This document shows, piece after piece, positions 58,687-64,000 of a stretch of 64,000 nucleotides of DNA. The stretch is from contig NC_063167.1 of the NCBI RefSeq assembly GCF_023159225.1, positions 21,951,360 through 22,015,359 on the forward strand, in the 5' to 3' direction. The stretch's first letter is position 1; each line of letters starts with the position of its first letter. The stretch comes from Perognathus longimembris pacificus (Eukaryota; Chordata; Mammalia; Rodentia; Heteromyidae). The notes beneath the pieces were generated by a model, which had not been told where the DNA came from, made no database searches, and saw nothing but the letters and a program-made list of their open reading frames with translations. The translations under genes and the position numbers were made by a program.

Positions 58687-61600
58687 ATTAACTGGTTCAA
58701 GCCTGGAATTCAAGCTACTTGGGAGGCAGAGATTGAGGTACTGTGGTTCGAGGCCAGCCCAGGCATAACATTCCTAAGACTCCCTCTCTACCAATGGCCA
58801 AATGTGGTGGCTCACACCTATTATCCTAGCTATGGGGGAAGCACAATGGGTGAGCACAGTGATGCATGTCTGTCTCCCCAATGACAGAAGAACACATAGG
58901 GAGATCGCAGCCAGCCCAGGGTGGCCCAGGCAAAAAGCAAGACCCTGGAAAACAACCAATGCACAAAAAGGGCTGGAGGCATGGCTTCAGTTGTACAGCA
59001 CCTACCTAGCAAGTGCAAGGCCCTCCCCAATACCACAAAACAAATTCCTGATTAGGAATAGAAATTCTCCTTAACCTTACAAAATGATACCCACCAACAT
59101 TTGTACCAAACATTTATGTACTAAAACCAGGACTGGGGTAAGTGTGCCAAAGCTCAAGAGTGACCTGGAAGTGCTGTACAGTGAATCAGTACTAGAGAAA
59201 TAAATTTGAAAATAGAGACTTGAAAGAAATATCCTCATCTGTGAAAAATTATTGACTATAGAAAACCCATCATGGTTTTCAGAATGCCTGAGACCTCATA
59301 AGAATGGGAGCAGCAAAGGTGCCGAATACAAAATCAATATACAAAACTTAGCCTTCCCATACACTAGCAGTGGTCAATTATAAACACAAAAGAAAAAGAC
59401 TCCAGCCACAATAGTTACCACAGTACCAAACTCTACCACCTTCCTTCCACATTGAAGAGAACTGTCCCTTGGGCTTCTCATTCCCACTGATCCTTTCCTC
59501 AAATTCATTCTCCATTCAGCAGCTAGTGATCTTTTGTAAACATAAATTAGAGCATGTCACACTCTTCCTTTAACCTTTTAATAGCTACTCATTACTTGTA
59601 ATTAGATTCCATTTCTTTTATTATACCCCTGCTCTTACATGGCCTGGTCCCTGGAAATCTCCGACTCACCCTCTCACCGCTACTCATGCCCCTCTACACA
59701 AGTCACACAAACCTTGTTATAGTTCCCACTGCATGTGGAACTCTTTCCTACTCCATCAAAATGGCATGTGTCATCCTTTCCTCCTACAATGCTTCCCCAA
59801 TCCAATCATCACCCAAGTTTTGGCTTAAGTGTCACACAATCAATTCAAGTCAGGTCCCTACTCTCTTGTCTCTTATTTTCTTTTGAGCAATAATAACCCA
59901 CTACATATTAAAACAAACTATAAAATCCCATTCTTATTCATGATTTATTCATTGCCTCTATTTCCCTCCAGACCATAACTTCTATGAGGGAAAGAGTTAT
60001 GTTTGTTGTTTCTCCAAGCATTTAAAACAGTGCACATGAGTTGACATATAATGCAGCTTAAGAAGTATTTGCTGCCAGGAGCCAGGGGCTCATGCCTGTA
60101 ATCCTAGCTACTTAGGAGGCTGAGATCTGAGGATCAGGTTAGAGCCAGCCCAAACAGACAAATCTGGAGAGACACTAATCTCCTATTAACTAGCAAGAAG
60201 CCAAAAGTAGAGGTGTTACTCAAGTCATAAGAATGCCAACCTTGAGTCAAAAACAAAAAGCTAAGCAAGAGTTTCAAGCCCTGAGTTCAGCACACTCACA
60301 TACACAAAGAAGTATTTGTTGAATGAGTGAATAACAAAGTTTGTTTCTCTAGAAGGCCTGCACTCTTCCCAGATTCCTACTTGTTAGGAGGAATGGAGAA
60401 ACACTCTCCCTCCGGCCCCTAGCCCCATGGAATCTATCTGGAATGAATGGCCAAAGAGACTCCCAGGGAGTCAGTGAGGACACAAGGGCTTTGCTTAGGG
60501 TCCATGGGTAGTTCCTGAAATAGGAGAGAGGGACAGCATTCAGGGCAGAGAGCCGCATCCATCCATGACCCCTGGGCCCTCTCTCAATCACGAATTTATA
60601 AATTGAGTTTTCTATTAAGTGCCACTTTCCTGTAATCTTCGTAGCATATTAAGAATTTGAAGGACAGAGACTTAAGGACTGCAACAAGAGCAGCATTGTG
60701 CCAGCCTCGGTGGAGTCATTTACTACCTTGGGAGCAGCTGGAACTTCACAGAGATAGAGCAGGAGTGGAAGGGAATGGTGATTCCTACAATAACCTCAAG
60801 ACAGGCACACACACACAGAAGGAAAACTCAGAGGCTCATGGATTTTAGCTGGGGTCCCCTGGGGGAAGATGGAAGGCCGAACAGTGGCAACTGGAAACAA
60901 AGCTACACTGGCTCCCCCCAGCACTGATGTGTGACCTGGACAGACCTCAAAACCAGCCCCAGGAAAGGTTCCCAGACACCACCCAGAGCCACTGACCTGG
61001 TACCACTGCAGCTCCGAGGGCACATGAGCCACTGAGGCACTGACACCTGGTTATTAGAAAAAGTGTCTCCTCACAGGCACCCCACCAGCAGAGAGGACTC
61101 TTTTCAGTATTCCCTCTAGAGCTTACAATGCTAATTCTTCAGCTGGAAATTAAGGAAGCAGTGTTTCTGAGGCCACCTAATGCCAGACTAGTGGCTTGCT
61201 GGTAATTCTACTATCTCTGACACACCACCAACTCAGGCATATAATAGGTACCCCCGACTGGTTAAATGCTTGTGCGAGCCAAGTGAGGAGGAGTGTTACA
61301 TCTGCCAAGGGCTGGTGAGAGGCAATCTTCCTGTTTGTTTGTTTCTTTCTGAGCTCACATACTTGTACACCGCAGGGTGTAATGAGGGACTGGCAGAATC
61401 CCTTTATCCCCCGTAAAGGACAATTGTTGGAGGCCTGCTCAGCACCTACCTATTACCTCTCTCTGCCTCTCCTTCCCCACCCCACCCCCAAACCACTGTA
61501 TATGTCTTCTCTGCCTCTGAGCACCCGACAGAGGGATGAGTCTAAGAACTCACTGTGGATGTGATGACTACCTCTGGACCACCTGTGTCTGCTGTGACTC

Positions 61601-62964
61601 CATCCCGAGAAGAAGGTGTGATGTCACCTTCCAAGGATGCGTGCTTGTGCTGCGAGGACACGGCGGCGCAAGGACCCTTCTCCCCACAACAAAGCCTGAG
61701 AGGCCTCGGCTGTGACCCACCTCTTGTCCTCTTCCACCTGTACTCCGATGGAGTGGAACTCTCTTCGGCTTCGGTTCTCAGTGTCGGAGTCTGAGATGGT
61801 CTCCACCTGGAGACAGGGTGGAGTCAGTGGCAGGGGCGGGGCCAAGGCATAAGTTCCACCCACTGCCCACAACGAAAGGGTGGAGTCAGCGGTGGGGGCG
61901 TGGTCATGGCATGCGCCACGCCCATTGCCCAGTGGCTCCGCCCCCAGCCCAGCTGTCCAATCCTGAGGAGATAAACTACCAGACCCAGAAGAGAGCGCAG
62001 AGCACCAAGGTGGTAGCCTTGGGGCCCCACTCTGCACTCGCTGGGGGTGTGACGGTACCTGGGACTAGCGAGTGGGCCAGGGACTGTTTGGAGCGGCCCT
62101 GTGGGTGCTGTCGGGCATGGACAATTCAGGACAAAGTCTCTATCCAGAAGTCTCCTTGACGTTTCTGCCCCCCTTTCCACACGGGCCAGGGCCTGAGCCT
62201 TGACCTGGGCTTCCCCATTTAATACCTGCACCCCAATGGACGGCCGCCACTTCCGCTGCCTCGCCAGGCTCCGCAGCTCCTCCCTGCCGGGGATGGTCTT
62301 GATGATGAGTGTGGGGGGCTTGGGGCTCGCCCGGGGTGGCACCGGCGCCAGCTCGAGGGTGCGAGCGCCCAAGGCGGGGCCGTCCAGCCCGTCGGCGGAG
62401 CTGCAGCGCCGGGCCGGGCCCTCGGAGGCGGGGGTGAAGCTCTCGTGGGCGGAGTCGGTGCTGCTCTGGGCTGTGATGGAGATGCGGGGCGGGGCCTGGC
62501 TCCCCGGCGGGATGGGGGGCGGGGCCTTTCTGAAGTTGAAGGCTGCGGATGGCAGGAATGCAGTGAGTGGGGTGTGGAGGGGGGGGCCTCAAAGGCCGCC
62601 ATCCCACCCACCTAGGTGTCCCGTAGGGCCTAGAGCCACCAAAACCCAAATAACTGCCTTCCCCACACTGCCCAGAGAGAGAAGCGATCTGCCCAAGGTC
62701 ACACAGCACAGCTGTGGCACTCAGGGCCCTGGCAGAGCGCGGGTACTCACAGGAGCCTGGCCTCCCTGAGACAGAGGCAGGGGCAGCAAGGAGGGGTAGG
62801 CAGTCGTCATCTTGAGAGCAGCCGGCCTGGATGGCCCGGAGGTAGCTGTGGCTCCGCATGCGGAAACAGCCGGGCAGGTCCAGGGCGTCCACAGCCTGGG
62901 ACTCGAGCTCCCCAAACACAGACCCACACACGGCCTCCAGCTGCTGGTTCAACTCGTCGCTGAG
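40716..62964 (-). CDS. DLGAP3: DLGAP3 (SAPAP3), 3' half of the coding sequence, seven exons
   Basis: Postsynaptic scaffold of the SAPAP/GKAP family. Its N-terminal half (outside this window) binds the PSD-95 guanylate-kinase domain, and its C-terminus binds the Shank PDZ domain at excitatory synapses. The segments 62751-62964, 62226-62542, 61721-61806, 43878-44362, 43023-43114, 42609-42752 and 40716-40934 all have AG acceptors and GT donors. Joined, they give 518 codons plus a TGA stop without a frameshift. Counting from the first codon here, GVQ motifs lie at about 175-177, 198-200 and 219-221, a Pro/Ala-rich linker at about 290-310, the GKAP-homology domain at about 334-446 and the PDZ ligand QTRL at 515-518. 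The sequence closely follows my memory of the human protein (about 979 residues), so roughly 460 N-terminal residues lie beyond the right edge. DLGAP3 is distinguished from its paralogues by that overall match and by SMIM12 next door. Expression data cannot be seen here. Confidence 0.96.
40983..41845. repeat. GC-rich minisatellite in the DLGAP3 last intron
   Basis: A degenerate tandem array built from blocks such as CACCCACGCGGGGACCACC and CCGGAGACCACCCCGG on the plus strand. GACCACCC recurs dozens of times. Local variants include a run of three CACCCATGAAGGGACCACC units at about 41,521-41,582 and a two-fold near-perfect block at about 41,336-41,400. Unit length varies, so the array looks higher-order. 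It decays gradually to the right, into GGGGACCA units spaced 30-40 bases apart. It stays open in several frames on both strands because it has few stop codons, which produces spurious reading frames of up to 451 codons. Confidence 0.9.
42543..42608. repeat. (CA)n microsatellite forming the DLGAP3 splice donor
   Basis: An interrupted CA run of about 66 bases on the plus strand, with two CAGACACA interruptions and one CG. On the minus strand its last GT is the donor of the exon ending at 42609. Confidence 0.95.
42609..42752 (-). CDS. DLGAP3: DLGAP3 coding exon, second from the end (144 nt)
   Basis: The exon has exactly 48 codons, in phase 0 at both ends, and runs DPTAFPVPTFQDLAGFWDLL to SWKLLEPK. 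It is the last part of the GKAP-homology domain. The acceptor is TGTTGCAG|GACCCT. The donor is AAG|GTGTGTGTG, so the first intron bases are the start of a (GT)n microsatellite of about 66 bases (42543-42608). Sequence complementary to U1 beyond the GT is therefore poor, and many tandem alternative GT donors are available. Confidence 0.95.
42753..43022 (-). other. DLGAP3: DLGAP3 intron
   Basis: A 270-nt intron between two GKAP-homology-domain exons; no repeat recognised. Confidence 0.85.
43023..43114 (-). CDS. DLGAP3: DLGAP3 coding exon, third from the end (92 nt)
   Basis: Encodes the end of the split isoleucine codon and then LEKIRSAVGSTQLLLSQKVQ through CQQSM, part of the helical GKAP-homology domain. 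The acceptor is TCTGCAG|TCCTGG and the donor is AGCATG|GTGAGT. The exon ends in phase 0, matching the next exon. Confidence 0.96.
43115..43877 (-). other. DLGAP3: DLGAP3 intron
   Basis: A 763-nt intron of unique sequence; no repeat or exon recognised. Confidence 0.85.
43878..44362 (-). CDS. DLGAP3: DLGAP3 coding exon, fourth from the end (485 nt)
   Basis: The exon finishes the split arginine codon and then reads RARFKRSNSVTAGVQADLEL, containing the third GVQ motif. A Pro/Ala/Gly-rich linker (PGPAPAPAPGPGSG) follows, and then the start of the GKAP-homology domain at DGEWFIKMLRAEVEKLEHW. It ends in ELPEE plus one base. The acceptor is TTTACAG at 44363-44364 and the donor is GAGA|GTGAGT. A Geo SINE monomer lies in the upstream intron about 90 bases before the acceptor. 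Confidence 0.95.
44450..44545 (+). mobile_element. Geo monomer
   Basis: GAAGTGGTGCTGTGGTTCAAG to GAGTTCAAGCCCCACAACCC. It lies in the DLGAP3 intron about 90 bases from the acceptor at 44,363. Confidence 0.8.
44546..46139. other. DLGAP3 intron, mostly unique
   Basis: Contains MIR pieces at 44,935-45,035 (reverse; GTAGCAGAGCCAGGATTTGG) and 45,900-45,965 (forward). An AT-rich stretch lies at 45,960-46,090. No exon recognised. Confidence 0.5.
44935..45035 (-). mobile_element. MIR fragment
   Basis: AAGTAGCAGAGCCAGGATTTG matches reverse MIR. Confidence 0.6.
46258..46738 (+). mobile_element. B1/Geo SINE interrupted by a second B1/Geo SINE
   Basis: The outer element spans about 46,258-46,468 and 46,700-46,738. 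The inner one occupies about 46,469-46,699. The break is marked by TGAAGCC and TGAGGCC. The outer tail is the (CA)n at 46,747-46,780. Confidence 0.8.
46747..46780. repeat. (CA)n microsatellite
   Basis: SINE-tail microsatellite. Confidence 0.95.
46968..47100. repeat. (CCTT)n / CCT polypyrimidine tract
   Basis: About 130 bases of tetranucleotide and trinucleotide pyrimidine repeats. Confidence 0.95.
47291..47739. other. DLGAP3 intron, unique
   Basis: Nothing recognised. Confidence 0.5.
47740..47970 (+). mobile_element. B1/Geo compound SINE
   Basis: GCTGGGCACCGGTTGCTCACG to CAAGCCCCAGGACTGGTG, ending at a (CA)n tract. Confidence 0.87.
47978..48013. repeat. (CA)n microsatellite
   Basis: SINE-tail microsatellite. 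Confidence 0.95.
48530..48720 (-). mobile_element. MIR fragment
   Basis: CTCACAGATGAGAAAAATGAC and AGATTAAGTGGTTTCC. Confidence 0.5.
48890..49050 (+). mobile_element. MIR fragment
   Basis: CATCTCCTCACTGGTAAGTGG and AAAAGCACTTGGACCAGCACC. Confidence 0.55.
49546..49595 (+). mobile_element. ID-like monomer
   Basis: GGGCTGAGGATGTAACTCAG then GCGCACTTGCCTTAACATG. A (GTAG)(ATAG)n run follows to 49,626. Confidence 0.6.
49627..50448. other. DLGAP3 intron, unique
   Basis: No repeat or exon recognised; frames of 86-108 codons are unsupported. Confidence 0.5.
50449..50565 (+). mobile_element. B1-like SINE fragment
   Basis: GGGAGTTCAAGACCAGACTGG to AGCCAGAACTTGTCTTAC. Confidence 0.6.
50621..50666. 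repeat. (CA)n microsatellite
   Basis: About 23 CA units. Confidence 0.95.
50933..50977. repeat. (TG)n microsatellite
   Basis: Tail of the following reverse SINE. Confidence 0.95.
50978..51162 (-). mobile_element. B1/Geo compound SINE, diverged
   Basis: GGTACCAGGGCTTGAACTCAG to TTGTGATCCTCGGATCC. Confidence 0.75.
51163..51792. other. DLGAP3 intron, unique
   Basis: Nothing recognised. Confidence 0.5.
51793..51846. repeat. (CA)n microsatellite
   Basis: About 26 CA units. Confidence 0.95.
51847..51930 (+). mobile_element. B1-like left half of a SINE
   Basis: GTGGCTCATGTTTGTAATCC to GTTCAAAGCCAGCCAGCC; the Geo half is missing here. Confidence 0.75.
51936..52089. repeat. (TCC)n / (CCCCCT)n polypyrimidine tract
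   Basis: About 150 bases: roughly 34 TCC units, then CCCCCT units, then TTC. It is translated as long Pro or Ser runs in chance frames. Confidence 0.97.
52090..52276 (-). mobile_element. IDL-Geo SINE
   Basis: Reverse copy; its T-rich tail is continuous with the TCC tract. Confidence 0.85.
52400..52524 (+). mobile_element. Geo half of a B1/Geo SINE
   Basis: AACCACCAAAAAGCCAGAAG to CAAGCCCTAGTACTGGCAC; its tail is the GGAA tract. It may be the missing right half of the B1-like part at 51,847. Confidence 0.8.
52529..52858. repeat. (GGAA)n(GGGA)n polypurine tract, about 330 bp
   Basis: Two GGAA and two GGGA blocks with an irregular GGAGA centre. Almost purely purine on the plus strand. Confidence 0.97.
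52859..53675. other. DLGAP3 intron, unique
   Basis: No repeat identified with confidence. The AT-rich 53,400-53,670 part may be more of the L1 relic. Confidence 0.45.
53680..54090 (+). mobile_element. B1/Geo SINE with a long polypurine tail
   Basis: The SINE body runs at about 53,683-53,904. The tail is a purine-rich GGAA/GAGG tract of about 185 bases. Confidence 0.85.
54831..55283 (+). mobile_element. B1/Geo SINE split by an IDL-Geo
   Basis: Outer parts are 54,831-54,934 and 55,119-55,283 (A tail of about 26). The duplication TCCATGAGACTCTT lies at 54,921-54,934 and 55,119-55,132. Confidence 0.92.
54935..55118 (-). mobile_element. IDL-Geo SINE inside a B1/Geo SINE
   Basis: Antisense to its host, inserted at GACTCTT|ATCTC. 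Confidence 0.92.
55295..55523 (+). mobile_element. B1/Geo compound SINE
   Basis: GGACAACAGTGGCTCACACAT to GAGTACAAGCCCCAATACC. Confidence 0.82.
56030..56490 (+). mobile_element. B1/Geo SINE split by an IDL-Geo
   Basis: Outer parts are about 56,033-56,143 and 56,353-56,488. ACTCTTAGACTCTT is duplicated at 56,130-56,143 and 56,353-56,366. Confidence 0.9.
56144..56352 (-). mobile_element. IDL-Geo SINE inside a B1/Geo SINE
   Basis: Antisense to its host, inserted at GACTCTT|ATCTCC with a pure T tail. Confidence 0.92.
56820..57050 (+). mobile_element. B1/Geo compound SINE
   Basis: GCCAGACACTGGTGGCTCACA to GGAATTCAAGCCCCACAACC. Confidence 0.87.
57068..57365 (+). mobile_element. B1 pair followed by an ID monomer (B1-dID-like)
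   Basis: B1 at about 57,070-57,180, a second partial B1 to 57,285, then an ID monomer, GGGCTGGGATGTAGCTCAGTG to GGGTTCGATCCCCAGTACC. Confidence 0.75.
57366..58055. other. DLGAP3 intron, unique
   Basis: Nothing recognised; the 109-codon frame at 57,305 begins in the ID monomer. Confidence 0.5.
58058..58282 (+). mobile_element. B1/Geo compound SINE
   Basis: GCAGGCAGGTGACTCACACC to GAGTTCAAGTCCCACAGCCC. Confidence 0.85.
58418..58640 (+). mobile_element. B1/Geo compound SINE
   Basis: GCTAGGTGCTGGTGTCTCACA to CAAGCCCCAGGACTAACAC; ends in a (CA)n tract. Confidence 0.87.
58641..58686. repeat. (CA)n microsatellite
   Basis: SINE-tail microsatellite with one AA interruption. Confidence 0.95.
58690..59040 (+). 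mobile_element. B1 and B1-dID-like SINE cluster
   Basis: Partial B1 (58,690-58,790). A second B1 start, AAATGTGGTGGCTCACACC, follows and then an ID monomer ending at about 59,035. Confidence 0.7.
59487..60332 (+). mobile_element. L2 LINE 3' end, split by a SINE
   Basis: Resembles the L2 3' region: AGCTAGTGATCTTTTGTAAAC, then CATGTGGAACTCTTTCCTAC, then a terminal GTATTTGTTGAATGAGTGAATAA. A B1/Geo SINE (60,072-60,306) interrupts it a few bases before its end, with a 12-bp duplication. Confidence 0.7.
60072..60306 (+). mobile_element. B1/Geo SINE inserted in the L2 tail
   Basis: The duplication AAGAAGTATTTG lies at 60,060-60,071 and 60,307-60,318. Confidence 0.9.
60333..61720. other. DLGAP3 intron, unique
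   Basis: About 1.4 kb free of recognised repeats just upstream (in plus coordinates) of the exon at 61,721. No additional exon recognised. Confidence 0.5.
61721..61806 (-). CDS. DLGAP3: DLGAP3 coding exon, fifth from the end (86 nt)
   Basis: A short exon encoding VETISDSDTENRSRREFHSI and then GVQVEEDK plus two bases of an arginine codon. The acceptor is CTCCAG|GTGGAG and the donor is AGAG|GTGGGT, so it runs from phase 0 to phase 2. It contains the second GVQ motif. Its length is not a multiple of three, so skipping it would shift the frame. A 17.4-kb intron follows. Confidence 0.95.
61807..62225 (-). other. DLGAP3: DLGAP3 intron between the 86-nt and 317-nt exons
   Basis: A 419-nt intron, GC-rich, with no repeat recognised. 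The 137- and 182-codon frames over it are exon read-through. Confidence 0.85.
62226..62542 (-). CDS. DLGAP3: DLGAP3 coding exon, sixth from the end
   Basis: The 317-nt exon starts with the last two bases of a serine codon, followed by FNFRKAPPPIPPGSQ, a proline-rich segment. It ends in WRPSIGVQ and a phase-0 donor CAG|GTATTA. The acceptor is CCGCAG at 62543-62544. Its base composition is strongly GC-rich. Longer open frames over this exon run through the flanking introns in other phases and do not represent the protein; only the frame stated here joins both neighbours. The terminal SIGVQ is the first of three GVQ motifs in the protein. Confidence 0.95.
62543..62750 (-). other. DLGAP3: DLGAP3 intron between the 317-nt and 214-nt exons
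   Basis: A 208-nt intron. A MIR-like fragment reading CTGCCCAAGGTCACACAGC lies at about 62,688-62,706 in reverse orientation. Nothing else was recognised. Confidence 0.8.
62751..62964 (-). CDS. DLGAP3: DLGAP3 coding exon, seventh from the end
   Basis: The 214-nt exon encodes 71 codons starting LSDELNQQLE, plus one base. The acceptor is a C-rich tract ending in CCCAG directly before CTCAGC. The donor is T|GTGAGT at 62749-62750. The split serine codon (T + CC) joins in frame to the next exon. The peptide carries the FRMRSHSYLRAIQAGCS stretch shared by SAPAP proteins. This is the most upstream DLGAP3 exon present; the large 5' coding exons lie beyond position 64000. Confidence 0.95.
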
Positions 62965-63629
62965 CTGGGGGAGATGGTGGGGAGAGTTCAGTTACTGAGG
63001 TGCTGGAGCAGGGTGGGGTCACCCAGAGACTTCACCTAGGGCTGTATCTAGGTCTGCAGAGCACCGGCCATAGTGTGCCTCTTTTGCTTTGGGGCTGAAA
63101 GAAACCCCCAGTCTCTACCAAGAAAGACTGGGGCACCTACTGGCCTGTGCTGCTCCTGAAAACTGCCTTGGTGCCACTTTTCTTCCTCTAAATACCTCTA
63201 CCCTCCACATCCAATCTCTCCCAGGGGTACTCAAGGCTCCAGACCACCACGTTTTCCTCTCCACCTAGTCCGGCACTGCATCTTTCTCTCAACCCTGACA
63301 GAAAGGACATCCACCCTCCTGCCAAGTATCAAGGAGGGAACTGCAGGGGTAATGCCTTTTAATACATATAAGCCATTACCATTACAAACTTGATTTGAAG
63401 TAATCTGTGGGCCAAAAATTGACAGGTAAATGATGGAACAATTAACTTGCCAATCTCCCCAGTCTTTTTCCATCTCTGACTTCTCCAAAGCCCTATTAAC
63501 TAGGAATCTGAGTTGGTCAGCTAGTCCCAACCTTGTCCTGTCCTTGTTCACTGGGAAAACCTGAACCATTCCTGGGTGAGGGTCTTAGTGTTGTTTATGA
63601 TTTTTTTGTAATAAAGAATCGATAGTGTT
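62965..63629 (-). other. DLGAP3: DLGAP3 intron, unique
   Basis: Start of the intron upstream of the exon at 62,751-62,964. No repeat recognised until the IDL-Geo at 63,630. Confidence 0.6.
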
Positions 63630-63832
63630 GGGCTGGGAATATGGCCTAGTGGCAAGAGTGCTTGCCTCATATACATGAAGCCCTGGGTTCGATTCCCCAG
63701 CACCACATATATAGAAAATGGCCAGAAGGAGCGCTGTGGCTCAAGTGGCAGAGTGCTAGCCTTGAGCAAAAAGAAGCCATAGACAGTGCTCAAGCCCTGA
63801 GTTCAAGCCCAGAACTGGCAAAGAAAAAAAAA
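63630..63832 (+). mobile_element. IDL-Geo SINE with intact target duplication
   Basis: AAAGAATCGATAGTGTT is repeated exactly at 63,613-63,629 and 63,833-63,849. A young copy. Confidence 0.94.
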
Positions 63833-63967
63833 AAAGAATCGATAGTGTTAAAAGAATTAAAACAAGGAAGAAGAAAGCAAAAATGAAAAATTTTGTTCAT
63901 GGAACCATGCCAGAATCTAGCACACTAAGACTAAGGAGGCGTCAGTGCGAAGAAAAAACTAAGAGAA

Positions 63968-64000
63968 AACTGGGCACTGATGGCTCACACCTGTAATCCA
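63968..64000 (+). mobile_element. Start of a B1/Geo SINE, cut by the window edge
   Basis: ACTGGGCACTGATGGCTCACA and CCTGTAATCC match the B1-like head. Confidence 0.8.

Larger units (their letters stand above)
54180..59400 (+). mobile_element. Degraded L1 LINE, ORF2 relic, interrupted by many SINEs
   Basis: Unique-looking segments at about 54,180-54,830, 55,540-56,030, 56,490-56,815, 58,290-58,415 and 59,041-59,400 align in order with my memory of L1 ORF2, from the endonuclease to the reverse-transcriptase region. Examples are CCTGATAGCCCTAAAAGCAC (about 55,640), CCTGGATAGTTTCATAGTCAA (about 56,575) and CCGAATACAAAATCAATATAC (about 59,322). It carries many stops and indels and has no coding capacity. 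It lies antisense to DLGAP3 in the large intron. The start is approximate. Confidence 0.75.
44363..61720 (-). other. DLGAP3: DLGAP3 17.4-kb intron
   Basis: Defined by the donor at 61719-61720 and the acceptor at 44363-44364. It contains L2, L1, MIR and SINE copies (listed separately), several (CA)n tracts and a cluster of polypurine/polypyrimidine tracts. No further exon was recognised; a cryptic or tissue-specific exon cannot be excluded by eye. Confidence 0.85.

Noticed and set aside
61824..62952. Frames of 182 and 270 codons over DLGAP3 exons
   Set aside because: Each begins or ends in an intron. The 270-codon frame reads the 317-nt exon in the wrong phase. Splice sites give the correct joined frame.

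Overview
The window is mammalian nuclear DNA, almost certainly from a geomyoid rodent (kangaroo rat, pocket mouse or pocket gopher). The call rests on dozens of copies of a dimeric SINE. Its left half is derived from tRNA-Ala (ID-like), and its right half matches the 'Geo' monomer described only from Geomyoidea (IDL-Geo). A second abundant SINE joins a 7SL/B1-like left half to the same Geo right half. Older mammalian repeats (MIR, L2, a decayed L1) lie beneath these. There are no prokaryotic features.

Two protein-coding genes are supported, both on the minus strand. Their order matches human 1p34.3 (GJA4 - SMIM12 - DLGAP3). Positions 1 to about 30,950 are intergenic, presumably the GJA4-SMIM12 interval. 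They hold only repeats, one well-preserved solo LTR (20,152-20,654) and unique sequence without a recognisable exon. SMIM12 has its whole 92-codon reading frame in one exon at 31,531-31,809. Its likely promoter is a CpG island at about 35,040-35,720, with a non-coding first exon ending at 35,493. Between the genes (about 35.7-40.0 kb) lie L2, MIR and SINE copies.

The 3' half of DLGAP3 (SAPAP3, a postsynaptic scaffold) fills about 40,045 to 62,964 and its upstream exons run off the right edge. Seven coding exons were placed by splice signals and reading frame: 62,751-62,964; 62,226-62,542; 61,721-61,806; 43,878-44,362; 43,023-43,114; 42,609-42,752; 40,716-40,934. Joined, they give 518 codons with no frameshift. 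The protein ends in the PDZ ligand QTRL and contains the GKAP-homology domain. A 17.4-kb intron (44,363-61,720) holds a roughly 5-kb L1 ORF2 relic in antisense, an L2 end, many SINEs and long polypurine/polypyrimidine tracts. The last intron (40,935-42,608) starts inside a (GT)n run that forms the splice donor, and it holds a GC-rich minisatellite of about 0.85 kb next to the last exon.

I found no previously undescribed molecular system. The most unusual structure is in the repeats. Three IDL-Geo SINEs sit at the same nick site and in the same orientation inside three separate B1/Geo SINEs. Elsewhere, three SINEs appear to have inserted one after another at one target. The DLGAP3 donor built from a microsatellite is the most relevant oddity for gene function. 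Repeat names come from remembered consensus sequences; no database was searched.
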